Source of the DNA: CAYTCZ01 sp964436315 | GTDB taxonomy: Bacteria; Actinomycetota; Thermoleophilia; Gaiellales; Gaiellaceae | Direction: 5' to 3' | Assembly (NCBI GenBank): GCA_964436315.1 | Contig: CAYTCZ010000182.1 | Span: 1-6,331 of the forward strand | Length of the DNA stretch: 6,331 nucleotides | In this document: positions 5,631 to 6,331 of the stretch, piece by piece | How positions within the stretch are numbered: position 1 is the stretch's first letter | Layout of the letters: each line of letters starts with the position of its first letter | Notes under the pieces: model-generated | The model's database searches: none | The model's input: the letters and a program-made list of their open reading frames with translations, nothing else | Told to the model about the DNA's origin: nothing | Translations under genes and position numbers: made by a program

Positions 5631-6331
5631 GCGCCTCGGCCGGTACGGGCATCGGCTACGGCAGCGGCTTTCGACCGCGCCTGCCGCGGCTGGATCGCGG
5701 CGACGTGGCCCAGTGGGGCCTCGTGGGAGTCTCGGCGGGCGCGCTCGCCGTGATCACGCTTGCCGTCGTCACACCGGCGATCGCGGCCAGCCCGCTCGTC
5801 CTTCTCGCGGCCCTCGCCCCGTTCGTCGCCATGATCGTCGGCAGCCTCCGCCGTTTCCTCCTCACCATCGTGGTTCTCGACATTCCGCTCGGTTGGGACG
5901 TCAATCTCTTTTACCGCGTCGAGCAAGACGAGTTCGCCGCGTTGAACGGGCTCAACCTCTCGCTCACCACATTCGCCTTGCTCGGGCTCTACATCCTCTG
6001 GTTTCTCGATTCACTAGCCCCCGGGCACGATGTTCCCCGCGCGCGCATCCGTGCCGGCGCGCCGCTGCTGGTGTTCATCGGACTCACGGCACTGTCGATC
6101 GTCTGGGCCGAGGACTCCGTGCTCGGAGGCTTCGAGGTGGCATTGCTGGTCCAGTCCTTCTTCCTGTTCCTCTACGTGGCGAGCACCATCCGAACGCGGG
6201 ACGAGGTCCGCTTCGTCATGTGGCTGCTTCTCGGGAGTTTGCTTCTCGAAGCCGGGCTCTCGCTCGCGGCCTATCTCCGCGGCTCGAGTTTCCCCCTCGT
6301 CTCTGGCATCTCGGTGGGTTTCGACAACGGA
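5627..6331 (+). CDS. Polytopic membrane protein, probable O-antigen ligase/Wzy-like polymerase (3' partial)
   Basis: The first 235 codons of a gene that stays open to the right edge. Start GTG 5627 overlaps the preceding TGA (5628-5630) as GTGA and has a good ribosome binding site. A cytoplasmic-looking, Gly/Arg-rich N-terminus of about 26 residues is followed by hydrophobic segments at about 27-49, 51-71, 110-128, 143-160, 168-186 and 195-216, with a possible short one near 76-88. Features such as SIVWAEDSVLGGF (157-169) followed by a helix and TIRTRDEVRFVMW (188-199) resemble the N-terminal half of O-antigen ligase family proteins. The diagnostic Wzy_C region (large extracytoplasmic loop with conserved Arg/His) would lie beyond the window, so ligase cannot be told from polymerase, and a transporter is not fully excluded. 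Its position after sugar-biosynthesis genes supports a role in assembling surface polysaccharide. Confidence 0.78.
   Translation, partial: MSASAGTGIGYGSGFRPRLPRLDRGDVAQWGLVGVSAGALAVITLAVVTPAIAASPLVLLAALAPFVAMIVGSLRRFLLTIVVLDIPLGWDVNLFYRVEQDEFAALNGLNLSLTTFALLGLYILWFLDSLAPGHDVPRARIRAGAPLLVFIGLTALSIVWAEDSVLGGFEVALLVQSFFLFLYVASTIRTRDEVRFVMWLLLGSLLLEAGLSLAAYLRGSSFPLVSGISVGFDNG

Noticed and set aside
1..6331. tRNA, rRNA, CRISPR array, insertion sequence or attachment site
   Set aside because: No tandem spaced repeats, no transposase or integrase motifs, no terminal inverted repeats and no tRNA-like cloverleaf were seen; coding density leaves little room.

Overview
The window is a GC-rich (roughly 60-65% by eye) bacterial segment with all five genes on the + strand. 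It looks like the front of a cell-surface polysaccharide (capsule/EPS/O-antigen-like, Wzx/Wzy-type) locus. Strong CTC (Leu) and GAG (Glu) codon preference, tight gene packing and a Wzz protein carrying its own P-loop domain would suit a high-GC lineage such as Actinomycetota, for example Thermoleophilia-like. That placement is an impression, because the window holds no phylogenetic marker.

Layout: (1) the 3' part of an extended SDR (epimerase/dihydroflavonol-reductase-like), cut by the left edge, 2-907. (2) A 135-bp gap with two weak hairpins. (3) A large three-part gene, 1043-3373: a Wzz-type chain-length regulator with two membrane helices, a BY-kinase-like P-loop domain with a broken Walker A, and a complete monotopic phosphoglycosyl transferase (initiating sugar-phosphate transferase) in one frame. 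(4) A Gfo/Idh/MocA dehydrogenase, about 3410-4486. (5) A DegT/DnrJ/EryC1 PLP aminotransferase, 4461-5630, overlapping gene 4 by 26 bp. (6) The 5' part of a multi-membrane-helix protein, probably an O-antigen ligase/Wzy-like polymerase, 5627 to the right edge, overlapping gene 5 by 4 bp (GTGA).

Proposed joint role (inference): the dehydrogenase and aminotransferase make an amino sugar by ketone formation and transamination, as WbpB/WbpE (WlbA/WlbC) or NtdC/NtdA do. The transferase domain of the fusion loads the first sugar phosphate onto undecaprenyl phosphate. The membrane protein polymerises or ligates the repeat units, and the Wzz part of the fusion sets chain length. Flippase and glycosyltransferases are not in the window and would be expected downstream. 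The most unusual item is the fusion gene: initiation and chain-length control are on one polypeptide, and the P-loop domain between them has lost the residues needed for BY-kinase catalysis.
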